Assembly (NCBI GenBank): GCA_021778975.1
Contig: JAJYBO010000165.1
Coordinates: 1-6,560, forward strand
DNA: 6,560 nt
Direction of reading: 5' to 3'
Source: Deltaproteobacteria bacterium
Lineage (GTDB): Bacteria > Desulfobacterota > Desulfobacteria > Desulfobacterales > Desulfatirhabdiaceae
Of the stretch, positions 6,375 through 6,560 are shown one piece after another (the first letter of the stretch is position 1; each line of letters begins with the position of its first letter). The notes below the pieces were generated by a model. That model did not search any database, was not told the DNA's origin, and saw only the letters and a program-made list of their open reading frames with translations. The translations under genes were made by a program, and so were the position numbers.

Positions 6375-6560
6375 ATGGATACGGAAAAAGTGGCGCAGCG
6401 GGTTCGCGCTTTCATGGAAAAGAAAGGATTTTCCACCGACGATCTGGCGGCGCGTACAGGCCTTCAACCGGATTTTATCACCTCGATTCTGTCTGAAAAC
6501 ACATACCCGTCGCTGGGACCGCTGCTTAAAATCGCTCGCGTGCTGGGCGTCCGGCTGGGA
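6375..6560 (+). CDS. Cro/CI-type (HTH_3, XRE family) regulator, N-terminal part (cut by window edge)
   Basis: Sixty-two codons are visible, beginning MDTEKVAQRVRAFMEKKGFS and running in frame to the window end. They form a complete Cro/CI helix-turn-helix fold of five helices: VAQRVRAFMEKKG, TDDLAARTG (helix 2), PDFITSILSEN (recognition helix), then SLGPLLKIARVLGVRLG. The closing pattern PSLGPLLKIARVLGVRLG is common in XRE-family proteins that carry a C-terminal cupin sensor domain and run to about 180-190 residues. Whether a cupin follows here cannot be seen. The gene is divergent from the efflux operon and shares its 270-bp control region, so it may regulate itself or its neighbour, or be unrelated to efflux. 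Confidence 0.88.
   Translation, partial: MDTEKVAQRVRAFMEKKGFSTDDLAARTGLQPDFITSILSENTYPSLGPLLKIARVLGVRLG

Noticed and set aside
1..6560. CRISPR array, tRNA/rRNA, transposase, or a hidden defence-type system
   Set aside because: No regularly spaced direct repeats, no RNA gene signatures and no mobile-element proteins were found; the coding content is a pilin, an efflux operon and a regulator.

Overview
This window shows about two thirds of a kilobase of pilin control DNA, a complete three-gene efflux operon on the minus strand, and the start of a plus-strand regulator gene. It looks like chromosomal DNA of a Gram-negative, moderate-GC bacterium. A type IV pilin behind a sigma-54 promoter, a tripartite RND pump and canonical AGGAGG-type ribosome binding sites fit a proteobacterial-type cell. 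The pilin N-terminus, the long RND variant and the style of an intergenic repeat remind me of Desulfobacterota (former Deltaproteobacteria). That placement is an inference from memory, not a search result.

Layout from left to right. (1) Positions 1-119, minus: the first 39 codons of a type IV prepilin, cut by the window edge. It has a strong ribosome binding site, a leader with an 8-bp inverted repeat, and a consensus-perfect -24/-12 sigma-54 promoter at 211-226. (2) Positions 227-683: non-coding DNA between the end of the efflux operon and the pilin promoter. The half next to the operon (about 550-661) looks like a degraded palindromic dispersed element with a strong central hairpin. (3) Positions 684-6104, minus: an operon in the order TetR-family repressor (CecR/DUF1956 type), periplasmic adaptor (HlyD/AcrA type), RND permease. 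The repressor and adaptor genes overlap by 28 bp. The permease probably starts 22 bp after the adaptor stop. No outer-membrane channel gene is present, so a TolC-like protein encoded elsewhere is presumably used. (4) Positions 6105-6374: a divergent control region. It holds a TTGACA -35 for the operon, a 21-bp near-perfect palindrome over the probable -10 (a candidate repressor operator), and a second dyad whose two arms each contain TATAAT, one per strand. (5) Positions 6375-6560, plus: the N-terminal 62 codons of a Cro/CI-type helix-turn-helix protein, cut by the window edge.

Working model: the TetR-type protein senses a small molecule and represses its own operon through the 6144-6164 palindrome. 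When induced, adaptor and permease are made together and join an outer-membrane channel to export the compound, using proton motive force. The most unusual points are the roughly 130-residue insertion in the first porter domain of the permease, the replacement of the usual TM10 lysine by Ser-His, and the compact control DNA at both ends. I found no sign of CRISPR, phage, transposase or a clearly new defence-type system.
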